Positions 9,067 to 18,769 of a stretch of DNA of 64,000 nucleotides are shown here, one piece after another. A model generated the notes under the pieces. It worked only from the letters and a program-made list of their open reading frames with translations, made no database searches and was not told the origin of the DNA. Origin of the DNA: Alitta virens (lineage: Eukaryota; Annelida; Polychaeta; Phyllodocida; Nereididae); NCBI GenBank assembly GCA_932294295.1, contig OW028576.1, forward strand, positions 44,184,247-44,248,246, given 5' to 3'. Each line of letters starts with the position of its first letter. The first letter of the stretch is position 1. The translations under genes were made by a program, and so were the position numbers.

Positions 9067-11765
9067 TTAGGCACATTCAGCTTTTACGTTAGGTCCTCCC
9101 AGTCTTATGCTTCGGTAAAGCCAATTTCCTACAAATAAAAACAGACAAGAATATCACCAAAAACTATATCATTATGATATTCATGCTGACAAATAGGTTG
9201 TTATTGTTAGCAACCCCATGATTCTAAATGTATGTTGCCCTCCAGACGTCACAATGTTCAATGTTCATTGTCGGCCCACAGATCTCTTGACTATGTAATT
9301 TATGACGTCATAAATTCAATAATTACGTGACCACTTTGTGCACTTATTCTAATTAAGTTTTAATTTAAATTATTCATGTCATAATGTCACCATGCCAAGC
9401 CGGAATGAAGTCCAATCTTCAGTGACTTCGTGTTCCACCTAAGATTTCAACTGAGCATGGTGCACATGGATATTAGGGCACCTAAATATACTCATGTAGG
9501 GTGCCCAGCTAGTTGAAAAGCCAAAAAAAATTACTTATTTTCAGCATGGCGCTGATAAAATCAGAAACACCAGTTTCAGTGCTTTAATTGACCTCATACG
9601 GTGCATTCAGAGCTGAACATGAAGTCTGATGACGCTTGTAGGCCTATAAATATATGACAATGGGCTCTTGGGAGGCCAAAAAGCCATGTCATCCCTAATT
9701 GGTCATATTATTGTTATACTGGATACTCGTCAATTATTCATATGTGATGTAACAACTGATCATGCCATATATTGCAGTAATATAGTATATTTTCAAAACC
9801 AATGGCAGTACATTTACCTTGCAAGCAAGGTATGAAACTGCAGGTTTTATCATTGTCCTACTGGAAACCTAATTTTTTAAATTTTACTTATAAGAGAATG
9901 ATATTCGCCATAAAACAATGATCATTAAGTATGAATATCGAGTGGCAGTATACAACAGAAACATCTAATTTTAGGCACTGCACAACAGGGACACACATTT
10001 CTAGTACCTTTTACACAGGCGCACAGCATGATAGCAGAGTGCTGCAATTGCTGATGCTGGCTCAGTTTTTGAAAGCTTCTGAACCCAAACTCACTCAAAA
10101 ACAATTTCTTTTCACCGTTTTTGTTGTTATTTCTGTAAGACTTACTGGCTGATAATTGACTCTCAAATCGCTTAACATCTCTGCAAAAATTTGAGTTGAA
10201 ATCAACTTTCATAGAACTCACATCTTCAACAATCTCTGAGTATCTACTGTACCTTTCCTTGGTACTAACATCAGTGTAAACATAATCCTCTTCTATATCA
10301 CTGTCAGTTAACAAACTTCTGAAATTAACTAACTTGGTAATTCGACCGACTAAAACTTTGTAAAAGTTGCAAATCATTGTTCCAAGCTAAATAATTACAC
10401 TAAGCTAAAAGAAAGTGAACCCATACTAGTTGCAGTCTGCATAGGCATCAATTCATTCCATGTCATCGATGAGCCACTGACAGCTCTGACCTTTGACCTT
10501 TGACCTCTGCCCTGACCCATTTCGACATAATAGAAAATTACATGCACAATTTCAAAATTAACGGTTCCATAGTTGAAAGACTTACCTGCTTGATTATCTG
10601 TACAACTCCTGTCAGTTCCAATCATAGTATGAGTGATAATAGACGAGTCTAAATGATCCAAAAGCTCCTGTGTTCCGTGTCAGTGCATGTTGAGACAAAC
10701 TCCAAACTCAACCGCCATGTGCTGTGCTTTTCATCATCCATCCTCATAAAATAACGTGATGACAAGTAGTAAAACCCATTGTATCGCAATCCAGATGTCA
10801 CAATGATGATAAGTGATGTGTATCAGGTCATAAATGTTGCAATTATATCACAAATCAAGTCAATATCCAACAGGCTACGCTGCTCTCACCAGCTGACAGC
10901 CATGACACCTTCCTGATGTTGCCAAGCCTTCCCACAATGCTTAGCACGACCTCGTGAACAGATTCTGCTTGCCGTGAATTTGTTGGCAGAAAAATTGGCG
11001 CAGGGTAAGGCTAACATCTACAGGGTAGACAAAAATACTGACAAGTTGCTACAAATATACAAAGTCTGTCTGTACAAGGCAATTTGCAAGAAACTTTACT
11101 TATTTCTTGATCCGGAGGTTGTGCCAGTTGCTGTCTGGCCCAGCTTTTTTGGCGGGAAACTAGTTTCGGTCTATTTATTTATAGATCGCTAGGGGACCAT
11201 CTCAAAAACTGCAATCAAGATTATTGTTCATCAGAGGCTGCAGGTCAACATATGCATAATTGTTTGGGCATGGGTGCGCCAGGCCTTGTCTTCATTTTCG
11301 CACCTGTAATTACTCTGACAGCACGCCTGAGCATGGCATAGGTATCTGTTAACAGTTGATTATGTAAAAAGTGTCATATTTTGTATTTCTACATAAAAGT
11401 TTATTGTTTATCAGAAAAGTTTGCAATGAGACAGCTTCTGCTGTTATTGTCTTGTTTTGCATGGAAATATACATTAACACACTGGAGTAGCACAACCCAC
11501 CTGGAAAGCAACGCTCTCTGAAATTAATAGCTCTGCACTGACAGGGCCTTGAAATTTGTTAATTTTTTGATCACACACAATTCATGCTAAATTGGTTTTT
11601 TTCTACGTGTCATCATTTAGTCTAGGCCCTAAATTAATATAATCATAAAGCCCATATCAAATGAGAATTCAGCAAATTCTTAACTTCTTACCCAAGACCA
11701 TAAGACCGGAAGCCATCTGGTGTTGCACTCCGACAATCCCTTGTGTTGATTTTGGGAATTTCTAC
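9067..11765 (-). CDS. Gene 2: unrecognised minus-strand gene, 3' five exons, complete only here
   Basis: Exons on minus, in order: a 11692-11765 (74 nt), b 11501-11547 (47 nt), c 10586-10608 (23 nt), d 10146-10386 (241 nt), e 9067-9128 (62 nt with TAA). Each has AG before it and GT after it (GTAAGA, GTGGGT, GTAAGT, GTAAGT). Phases 0/2, 2/1, 1/0, 0/1, 1 join without a stop. Exons a and b encode a Cys-containing segment with NTRDCRSATPDGF and PCQCRAINFRERCFP. Exon d encodes an acidic, Tyr-rich segment with SDIEEDYVYTDVSTKERYSR. Exon e ends in GGPNVKAECA. The frame is also open 5' of exon a, with a CQC and a CC pair, so exon a may be longer. No start or signal peptide was found. I do not recognise the family. 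The 23-nt exon c is the weakest link. Confidence 0.5.
9297..9316. promoter_or_regulatory. 20-bp perfect palindrome with CRE core
   Basis: aatttatgacgtcataaatt is fully self-complementary and centred on TGACGTCA, the CREB/ATF consensus site. It lies between gene 2 exons d and e and has no copy in U2-U5. Any regulatory role is inferred from the motif alone. Confidence 0.35.
10487..10506 (+). promoter_or_regulatory. Three tandem TGACCT half-sites (DR1 spacing)
   Basis: TGACCT occurs at 10487, 10494 and 10501, each separated by one base. It is followed by a degenerate cctgaccc at 10511. DR1 arrangements of AGGTCA are the known binding pattern of HNF4, RXR/PPAR and COUP-TF type nuclear receptors. 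It lies in the intron between gene 2 exons c and d. Function is inferred. Confidence 0.35.
10680..11486. other. Single-copy intron sequence of gene 2
   Basis: No exon with good splice signals was found between exons c and b. The plus-strand 72-codon frame at 10974-11192 starts at GTG and has no supporting features. The right end of this stretch (about 11486) is the point where similarity to the other units begins. Confidence 0.4.
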
Positions 11766-11879
11766 CTGAAAGGCAAGCTTTTTGCAACATCCACCAGGTG
11801 CAGACAATAGGTGATGCATACACTGACATCTAGAGTGCCTATCAGCAACAAAACTCGATCTATCATTATGCGGCAGAAA

Positions 11880-12475
11880 TATCCGGGATGTCCCTCGCTT
11901 TGTCAATTGTAGCTTCAAATTTTGTATACTATTCAATTGTTTATAACTCCTTTGCAGTAGGGCAAGACAAGAAACTTGAAAAATTGAATGAAAGAGCAAA
12001 AAGATTTGTGTGCAATGACCATATAAACTCATACAATAATCTGCCAAAAAAGACCAGAAAAAAAGAATGCTATATGTAACACGCAAGATTAACCTAGCTG
12101 AATTTGTTTACAAAGTACTTCATGAGATGTCACCACCAGTAGATAACTCCTTCTTCCCCAAACAAGTCACTCCATATTATATGAGATAACTTGAAATTAA
12201 TGAAACCAGTGTACAACACAGTTCAGTATGGAATGAATTGCTTATCAAGGTCCTCTGGTGTGGAACATGTTACCCCATAACTTAAAGAACTTAGAAGATT
12301 TCTTGCAATTTAAAGACTCATTAAGAAGAAGCAATATCCTAAGTAACTGTATACTCTGTAAATATTTCACCTTGTTTTGTTACATTTTCTGTGAAAAAGC
12401 TTTTAGCTTGTGTTGTATTGTTTTTATGTCAACACCGACTTTAAATAAAACTTTATCTCATCTTATCTTATCTGC
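11880..12475 (+). mobile_element. 5'-truncated non-LTR retrotransposon tail, U1 copy
   Basis: Conceptual translation gives the C-terminal region after the reverse transcriptase domain of CR1/L2-like elements: KLEKLNERAKRFV, then KVLHEMSPPVDN, then WNMLPHNLKNLEDF and a final CILCK. It is broken by frameshifts (a frame change near 12060 and again near 12190). It ends in a run of atctt repeats (12452-12475), as such 3' ends often do. It was inserted before the unit was amplified. It is antisense to gene 2 and lies just 5' of its exon a. Confidence 0.75.
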
Positions 12476-12858
12476 TTCTGTCTATCGGGACATTTAAAAT
12501 AAGACATCAACCGGAAGAGATTCACAAGTGTGCAAGCTAAAAAACAAAACTGTGGTGCCTTTGATTATAGAATGTCTCATGTGGATTTGGACACCTAAAC
12601 ACTGTGTGTGTCACCTAATAGCCAAGTGACCTAATTTTGGACATTCTTTGCTGTCAAAACATCGAACATTTACTATATTCCTGAATAGTGCTGCAGAATC
12701 TGGAAAGCATCACAAACTTCAAACAAGATAAATAATAATCAATGCTTTATTATATAAAGTTAAATATTCAATTAAAGATGTAAAGATCATTCAAAGCCAA
12801 GAAACATACATATGCAGCCCAAATAGGAATGATTACTGTTATTAAGCGCCTCATTGTA

Positions 12859-12901
12859 GACCGAGTTTCAGTCGAGTGCTGCACTTGGCTGAAACTCAGT
12901 C
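12859..12901. repeat. 43-bp near-perfect palindrome
   Basis: Two arms of about 21 bases (gaccgagtttcagtcgagtgc and its near reverse complement) meet with no loop. Present in all units: 24903-24945, 37120-37162, 49341-49383 and 61560-61602. It lies about 220 bases beyond the gene 1 stop codon, in or near its 3' UTR. Confidence 0.8.
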
Positions 12902-13117
12902 TATCTAATTGGTAATCTGCCAATAGTGCTGTTCATTCAGTGAATAGCTGCATGTGCGACTTGAGCCGAATAATACATTTTTACAACCACAATATATTAG
13001 TAGAATGATATACATTAAAACACTATATTTTAACCAACAAAACAATTTTATCAAACAAAAATATTATTTATTTGATTTCATTGATAATGCTTTATAATGC
13101 TAAGTTGCCAGTTTGTC

Positions 13118-15237
13118 TTACAAAGCCTGAATCTCATGAACCACTGGAGAGTAAAGTGTGCTCGATATTATCGGATGTTTGGCAAAGGGAACACCAAAAA
13201 TTAATGCATCCACAGCTTCTGGATTTGGCATGTTGAAGAAAAGCACCACCTGGTAAATTTTAAGAAATGAAAGAAGTATGTAAAGTTCAAACAATACGTA
13301 CAGATCTAATTGTTATACAATACAATAATGTGGGTCATTGCGGGTGACACGGTTATAAATTTTCTGATCATGGTGTGGTTGGTGCGGAAAAAGTACAGTA
13401 TAGCGGACCCAAATTGATGACCTTATGTAGCTAGCCTTTTCAGGCCTATGATGTCATATTAATGAATGACGTCACAAAAAACAACCGCTCTTTTCATTTT
13501 CAAGGCAAGACATCATTTATTTTTAATTTTTTTTTATTGGGGGGCTGCCGCCAAACCCCTGCTGTGCTACGCAAATATTATCCCTCTTCTGTCATAGAAC
13601 ATATTTTGGCAAAAAAGTGATATTTTTTAATATTTAATGGACGCCAAATATAGGCATTCACTTGGGTCCGCTATACTGTACTATACCCGTTTGGCTTTTG
13701 ACAGAATAAGGAGATACAACTATCCTTATAATATATTTGCTACCTTATTGTTTTCCTATTCTATCTTTTTAAGCTATGTTACGGCTCTACTGTAATGTAA
13801 TGGTTCTACTGTAATGTTATGACTCTACTGTAATGTTATGGCTCTACTGTAATGTAATGGCTCTACTGTAATGTAATAAGACCTACATAACTGCTGTAGG
13901 GATATAATTTTACCCTAAGTGGAGTAGCACACATGTGTCAAAAATTATGATTGAACATGTACTCAGTGTGTCAAGTCAAGATCATCTCTCTACTCTATTG
14001 GAGGGGAACTTTAAATGAAAAATATGAAATTCACTTACCCCTTTTGCTGTCACTGGCTTAAATACACGAAAATCAATCTCTCCTTTCGACCGGGGGACAA
14101 GAACTGTTTCTGCTTCTTCTTTCCAATGCTTAAGGAAATCTTCTATACCCATACCTGCAATTATTGAAATATAATTTTGAGACAATGCATTAATTTAAAT
14201 ACACACAGAATAATTGTATTGTATTGTATCACCAAAGTAATATCTAGTTCTTGGCCCCTGCAAAAGATTTCTTTCACTTCAACTCAACGAGAGAGTCGGC
14301 TTATATAAGATAGATCAATTTACCTGGGTTGTTCAGATATACTTCAACGTAGAATAGCCTCTGTGGATTCTTAAATGCAGAGGTCTGTTCATCACACAAA
14401 CTTTTGTCGACCCCAAGAAGATCTCGGGCAAAAGCTTCGTATGTTCGCAAAAGCGTTGTCGTAACATTTACAAGTCCTTCAATTTCTTCGTTCAGTTGAT
14501 CCATAATTTTCTGAACCTCATTGTTTTCAGCGATGAGTATTATTTTGTTTTGTCCTATGACCTGAAAATAGAAATGGCATAGTAAAGTAAAGTATGTTTA
14601 GTACAATGACCGGTGATAATACAAGTGACCGAATATTTACAATTGTACTGAATGGGTTAAAGAATGACAATTTAACCAAGGATGCAAGACATTTGTGTTT
14701 AGCCATCCAAAAAGGATTTTGGTATGGCAATGTTCTTTTTTCAGTTTTTAACAGAAATATAGGATTTTCTAAATTAAAAACTTGTCATGTTCAATCAATA
14801 TTTCCTTTTATAAACAAAGCGGGTGTGGTTCATAGCCAAATGTGCTATGTGTCTTTTCCATGTGTTTGGATAAACACATGGAAAATGCATGGTTTTCACC
14901 TCATTTTGATTAGGCAAAAACCATGCATTTTCCATGCATTTATCCTTCTCATGGAAAAAACACATGGCACATTTTGCCATGTATATGGGAAAAACTCAAA
15001 AATGTTGTTTTTTTCTGGGCAATATACTTTTTTATAGTATATGTCAGTGAGGAATGCAACCCCTATCTTATCCTTAATTAATAACTGATTATGCCATACC
15101 TTGAATCTAAGGGTACTTGGTATAGTATTCGCGGTGACTATTCGTTCTACTGATGAGAGGACTGCGGAGAGATTCATCCCATGAGTTTTTGATGATATCC
15201 CTTCCACCGGGACAATTACAATCAGAAAGTATGTCAT
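13118..15237 (-). CDS. Gene 1, U1 copy: internally duplicated beta-alpha-beta-like protein
   Basis: Four exons on minus: 15100-15237 (138 nt), 14324-14561 (238), 14039-14154 (116), 13118-13249 (132 with TAA). Donors are GTATGG, GTAAAT and GTAAGT, acceptors end in CAG, and phases 0, 1, 0 join cleanly into 207 residues. Residues 3-66 (YFLIVIVPVEG ... FKVIGQNKIILIAENNEVQKIMDQL) resemble 115-190 (FYVEVYLNNPG ... FKPVTAKGVVLFFNMPNPEAVDALIF): strand, helix, strand ending in an N/NPE turn and a helix. This suggests two ferredoxin-like (dimeric alpha-beta barrel type) halves in one chain. There is no signal peptide or membrane segment. The family is not recognised and the fold is inferred. The first exon has an acceptor (TTATTTTCAG) one base before ATG, so a 5' exon must lie upstream. 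This copy differs from the others at several residues. Confidence 0.7.
13780..13882 (+). repeat. 19-bp tandem repeat (atggctctactgtaatgta)
   Basis: Five copies in U1, four in U2 (25828-25910), U3 (38045-38128), U4 (50266-50349) and U5 (62484-62563). It lies in gene 1 intron 3. Confidence 0.85.
14210..14290 (-). mobile_element. Remnant retroelement tail in gene 1 intron 2, U1
   Basis: The right end (accaaagtaatatctagttcttgg) matches the longer tail of U2-U5, but about 140 bases are replaced by a (ttgta)n run. Confidence 0.5.
14835..14978. mobile_element. 144-bp palindromic MITE in gene 1 intron 1
   Basis: The ends gccaaatgtgctatgtg and cacatggcacattttgcc are inverted copies. The inner part (aaatgcatggtttt / aaaaccatgcattt) continues the pairing to a short centre, so nearly the whole element can fold on itself. 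Other copies: 26982-27125, 39199-39342, 51420-51563, and a shortened one at 63586-63676. The palindrome explains the overlapping open frames on both strands here. Confidence 0.75.
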
Positions 15238-15739
15238 TCTGAAAATAATATTATTATCAGCACATTATGAAAATTGTCCAGTTTAATTTGTTGCAACTCT
15301 TCTCCGATGTTTCTTGACCGTACGTATTTTGAAAATTTAAGATGTCTGAATCAGATACTCAAGATGATTTTTAGTAATGTAAATTGATGTAATTTGATAG
15401 AAAATACTATTTGTAAATGGTATAAAACATGTCCATTATCAGTAAATATCAGTAAACTTGTCATAGTGCGAGCATTGAAGAATTATCTTGTCTAACCTCA
15501 AAATAAAACTTCAGAACACTCAATCAGCTACATCTTGATATCTTAAGACAGTAGATCATGAATCAGCCAAATGTCAATCGATATGAATTACTAAGATTCA
15601 GAAATCAGTCAACAATTTAATTGTCACTACCTGGTTATTTGGTTATCTATCGATCTATCTAATACCTTAGGTACTGCTATCAAGAAATGCACCATTTTTA
15701 AAACTCGTACACTGCCCTTCAAACATTGAAGGCCATTTT

Positions 15740-15895
15740 GACCCAGTGGTTATGTGGTATATTTAGATATTACTGATGAGTGGACCGATTGGCCAGGATT
15801 AACGAGTGGTGTAAGTCACAAGTGAATTCTGAAGCCAATCTGTCCCCAAGTGAGGGAATATCTAAATATACCACATTTCCAGTTGCCAATGGGTC
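15740..15895. mobile_element. 156-bp MITE-like inverted repeat
   Basis: Imperfect inverted ends of about 55 bases with gacccagtgg / ccaatgggtc at the tips and a strong inner pair gtggtatatttagatatt / gaatatctaaatataccac. Other copies: 27888-28043, 40105-40260, 52326-52481. It lies 5' of gene 1. Confidence 0.7.
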
Positions 15896-15897
15896 TT

Positions 15898-16100
15898 ATT
15901 TGAATTGAAAATAACTTTATTTGGCAATTTACTTAAAACAAAACTACAGCATGATATTTTGTTATTTCTGGCATGATACATTTAAAATTATTACATATAT
16001 TAGTATTTATACTTGCCAGGAGACACCAAAAAACCTCAATCGGTTGTGTTAGGGGCCACCTTAAATTGTTACAATATTAGAAAAAGAAAGAATATAATAC
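15898..16100 (-). mobile_element. Non-LTR retroelement 3' end (minus orientation)
   Basis: Read on minus, the sequence runs through ggtgtctcctggcaag and ends in ccaaataaagttattttcaa, a typical AATAAAG-bearing non-LTR 3' end. The same block is at about 28046-28245, 40263-40465 and 52484-52690. No reverse transcriptase frame remains. Confidence 0.55.
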
Positions 16101-16295
16101 GAGATAAATTAAAAACAAACAGAGAAAAAAGAAAAAATATATAAGTTTGGAAAAAAATAGCAAGGAGAAAATAATAATAATAATATTATATGACATACAA
16201 TATAGAAATACAGGTTAAATTTCTAATATTGCAAACAATGATTATAACATTTACAACTGATCTCTTCAGGGATAATGTTTACATATATTTACATT

Positions 16296-16402
16296 ATTGA
16301 GGGATATATGCTCAATTATTTTTGTGGGATAAATGCTCAATTATTATTGTTGGATATATGCTCCATCATTATTGTGGGATATATGCTCAAATATTGTTTG
16401 TG
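16296..16402 (+). repeat. 24-bp tandem repeat (gggatatatgctcaattattattgt)
   Basis: About five variant copies. Other units: 28444-28550, 40661-40767, 52882-52988. The 85-codon frame that begins here is a reading of this repeat and is not supported as a gene. Confidence 0.85.
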
Positions 16403-18290
16403 GAGAGAGGTAGTGAATATAGGTTACTTCTATTCAAAATACAAGATGTAAGAGGCAAAATCTGTTATACTTACTTTGTGAATTCTTGTAGTAATGATCT
16501 TCACTACTCGAGCAATAACAGTCGTGTTGTAATGCAAGTCATGCAAGTATGTCTTATACAGTATGCAAGAAATGAATAACCCTTTGATTTGAATAACAAA
16601 TACAGATCCAGCTTCAAGAGAGTATACAGCGTGAGATAGCAGTCAGTGCATTGGAGCCTGACCGGCATTAGGGCTGCATTATATTCTTACAAAAAAATTG
16701 ACAGACTGCTCAAGAATGGGGTCACTATATCATGGAGCATACAGCTATATCAGCAGAAAACTGTGTCTTTCAGTTACAATACATAATTTAATTAGAAATT
16801 AATGATTAAATGTTTTTTTGAAAATGATCACAGCATATTTATCTTATGGGTGCCACCAAATTTCATTATGGAAATGCGTTGACCAATGGTCAGTGCAATT
16901 GGTAACACAAAGGTCTGTTCTAGTACTGGTCCCCATTAAAATAACTAAACTTTAACACTGTGTGCATGGTGTCTGCACCTGATTCAGCCTATTTTCTATG
17001 CAACACCTAATATTGTCTTTCAGTAAATACCATACATTACTACTTAGTAGGCCTATATTAGCTGCAGAGGGCAAATATTATAAACCCTGCTTCGAATGAG
17101 GTGCAGTCCACTTGTTCAATACACACCAGCGTAACCCCATGACATACTTAGTTGTTTGGATCCTAGATCTAAGTTAGACAATTTTTGTCCTTAATTGTTG
17201 ATAGTTCACAGTCATATAACATGGCAGAGCTGCATGCTTTTGTTTAGACAATAGATTACAGTTAGGCCTTGATATCGGCATGAAGAAAACAATAGATTTG
17301 TGTTGATTGATTTCAAATTAAATGACAACAAAAGTTTTTAATGATACTTTGAAAAAATAATTTAACAAGTTTGTAGTATTCCTAGACTTTTCAAATATCC
17401 AACTTTAGCATGACATCATATTCTGGATGTTTCTTTGGGGGCTAGTTTATAAGGCTGAGTATAAAATACTGAGTTGGTCACTAGACCTTGCAGATTATTG
17501 AAGACATTATATTAAAGATTGATGTTATCACTGTGGAAAGTTTGCCATCTTACTGTTTTATTGAATTACATTGCTGGAGAGTCAGTTGGGACAAATACTC
17601 AATAAATTATACAATATCATTTAAAGGACTGTGAAAGTAATATTACATCAGATTTCATGGACTTGGAAACTACACCTCAGATGTCGAGTGAATCCTGGAC
17701 TCCCGTTGATCAAGTTTCCCAGGCAATGTGAGTTCTGGATTCACATGATGTCATCTAGGGTGTTATGAAAATTGCTCCCAAGAGCTGTCAAAGGACTGTT
17801 GTCCAGGAATGTTGACAAATTCTGTTCTACATACATAAGGACCTCCAACAATGCACACAAAATAAATAAATCAGGGCTATTTAGACATCGGAATGTGAGT
17901 TGCAAATTATAGTAATAAATTTATTCTATGTATTTGACAGGATATGCTATGATGCCAGTCGGAGGGCCTGTAATTAATAGAGGGCTGTCTTAATTACTAG
18001 TCAGAAAATTAAAAGTTTGAAATTCACAGCTCATTAATAGGGTTTGATTATCTGAGTTCCAGTGAAATGAGATTAGGATTAACATCTAGATTTTAAATGA
18101 TCCAAAACTTGGTCAGCTTATATGATTATGACGCCCCTAGGAAAATGTAATGATGAGATGTTTGCACTTTGAGACTGCACCAGGTCAGTGCAGGTCACAC
18201 CTATTTCAATTCTGTCAACAGGGCTAGCAAGTCAGGCTTGATTTGTTGCATGTCTGTCTCCAAACATTTGATTTCATTACCAATTTAACA
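16403..18290. other. Intergenic stretch between gene 1 and the lone exon, no gene seen
   Basis: AT-rich and conserved between units only as part of the duplication. Both strands were read for exon-like blocks and none has convincing flanks. The unit counterparts are 28551-30444, 40768-42662 and 52989-54883. Confidence 0.4.
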
Positions 18291-18299
18291 ATAACGTGT

Positions 18300-18454
18300 T
18301 TTATGAGGGCGACATGGCTTTTTGACAGCCTAAGAGACTGGTTGTTGGCCAAACAGAATCATGGTCAGCCCGAGCTTCATCAGCTAGGCCAACATGGACT
18401 GAGTCAAGCCGAGGATGCAGCCCAGTGTGTTCGCTACCACTGAGCTAAGCCCCT
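18300..18454 (-). mobile_element. tRNA-derived SINE, U1 copy
   Basis: On minus the sequence starts ggggcttagctcagtggtag, which has the tRNA 5' end and a good A box (TAGCTCAGTGG). A degenerate B box (ggcttgactca) follows at about tRNA spacing. The body continues toward 18300. Other copies: 30454-30608, 42672-42826, 54893-55047. The 66-codon plus-strand frame here is antisense to the SINE. Confidence 0.6.
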
Positions 18455-18507
18455 GCTTCTGATGTTCTATAAGCAACCAAAGTGAGTGAAATGTACCGAC
18501 AACTCAC

Positions 18508-18623
18508 TTTTGTAGAAGCGACTGTTTTGAAACAAGGGTAGTCCAGATGACCCTGGTGCCTTCCTTGAGGTCCAGCTGTCGCCGCTTCCTTCCAGATTTT
18601 CATGAGCTCTTCCATCCCTATGC
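18508..18623 (-). pseudogene. Lone 116-nt exon paralogous to gene 1 exon 3, U1 copy
   Basis: Acceptor ATATCTAG and donor GTGAGT flank a 116-nt open block of the same length and phases (1 in, 0 out) as gene 1 exon 3. It encodes IGMEELMKIWKEAATAGPQG and continues to CFKTVASTK. Aligned without gaps to gene 1 exon 3 it shares 14 of 38 residues, including ExxxK-x-WKE-x-A, R--G--D and FK-V. I found no matching exon 2 or 4 nearby, so it is either a relic of a second gene or an exon of a gene with distant or more diverged exons. Confidence 0.6.
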
Positions 18624-18769
18624 CTAGATATACAATGAATATAACCTCATGAGTCCAACAATACCCTAGGCAAAAGTTACTATACTTGCAGATTTAGTAC
18701 ATCCAAACAATACTATCAACCAATAATCCCATCTTACGATGATTTTGACCATCATATGCCCACTATATA

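Noticed and set aside
10974..11192. 72-codon plus frame
   Set aside because: It starts at GTG, has no signal or domain and lies in a gene 2 intron.
13780..13882. Regular repeats as a CRISPR array
   Set aside because: The 19-bp repeats are contiguous without unique spacers, and the sequence is clearly animal.
15149..15200. CTGATGAG words (also at 15769 and 22614) as hammerhead ribozyme cores
   Set aside because: None has the GAAA box and paired stem II at the required spacing.
16322..16579. 85-codon plus frame
   Set aside because: Its first third is the 24-bp tandem repeat and the rest has no gene-like features.
17648..17830. Possible decayed exon 4 for the lone gene 1-like exon (minus frames with FVNIPG and a terminal VHEI)
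   Set aside because: The two matching pieces are in different frames, have a stop between them and are about 50 bases too far apart.
18243..18443. 66-codon plus frame ending in QAEDAAQCVRYH
   Set aside because: Antisense to a tRNA-derived SINE; its last codons are the A box and tRNA 5' end in reverse.
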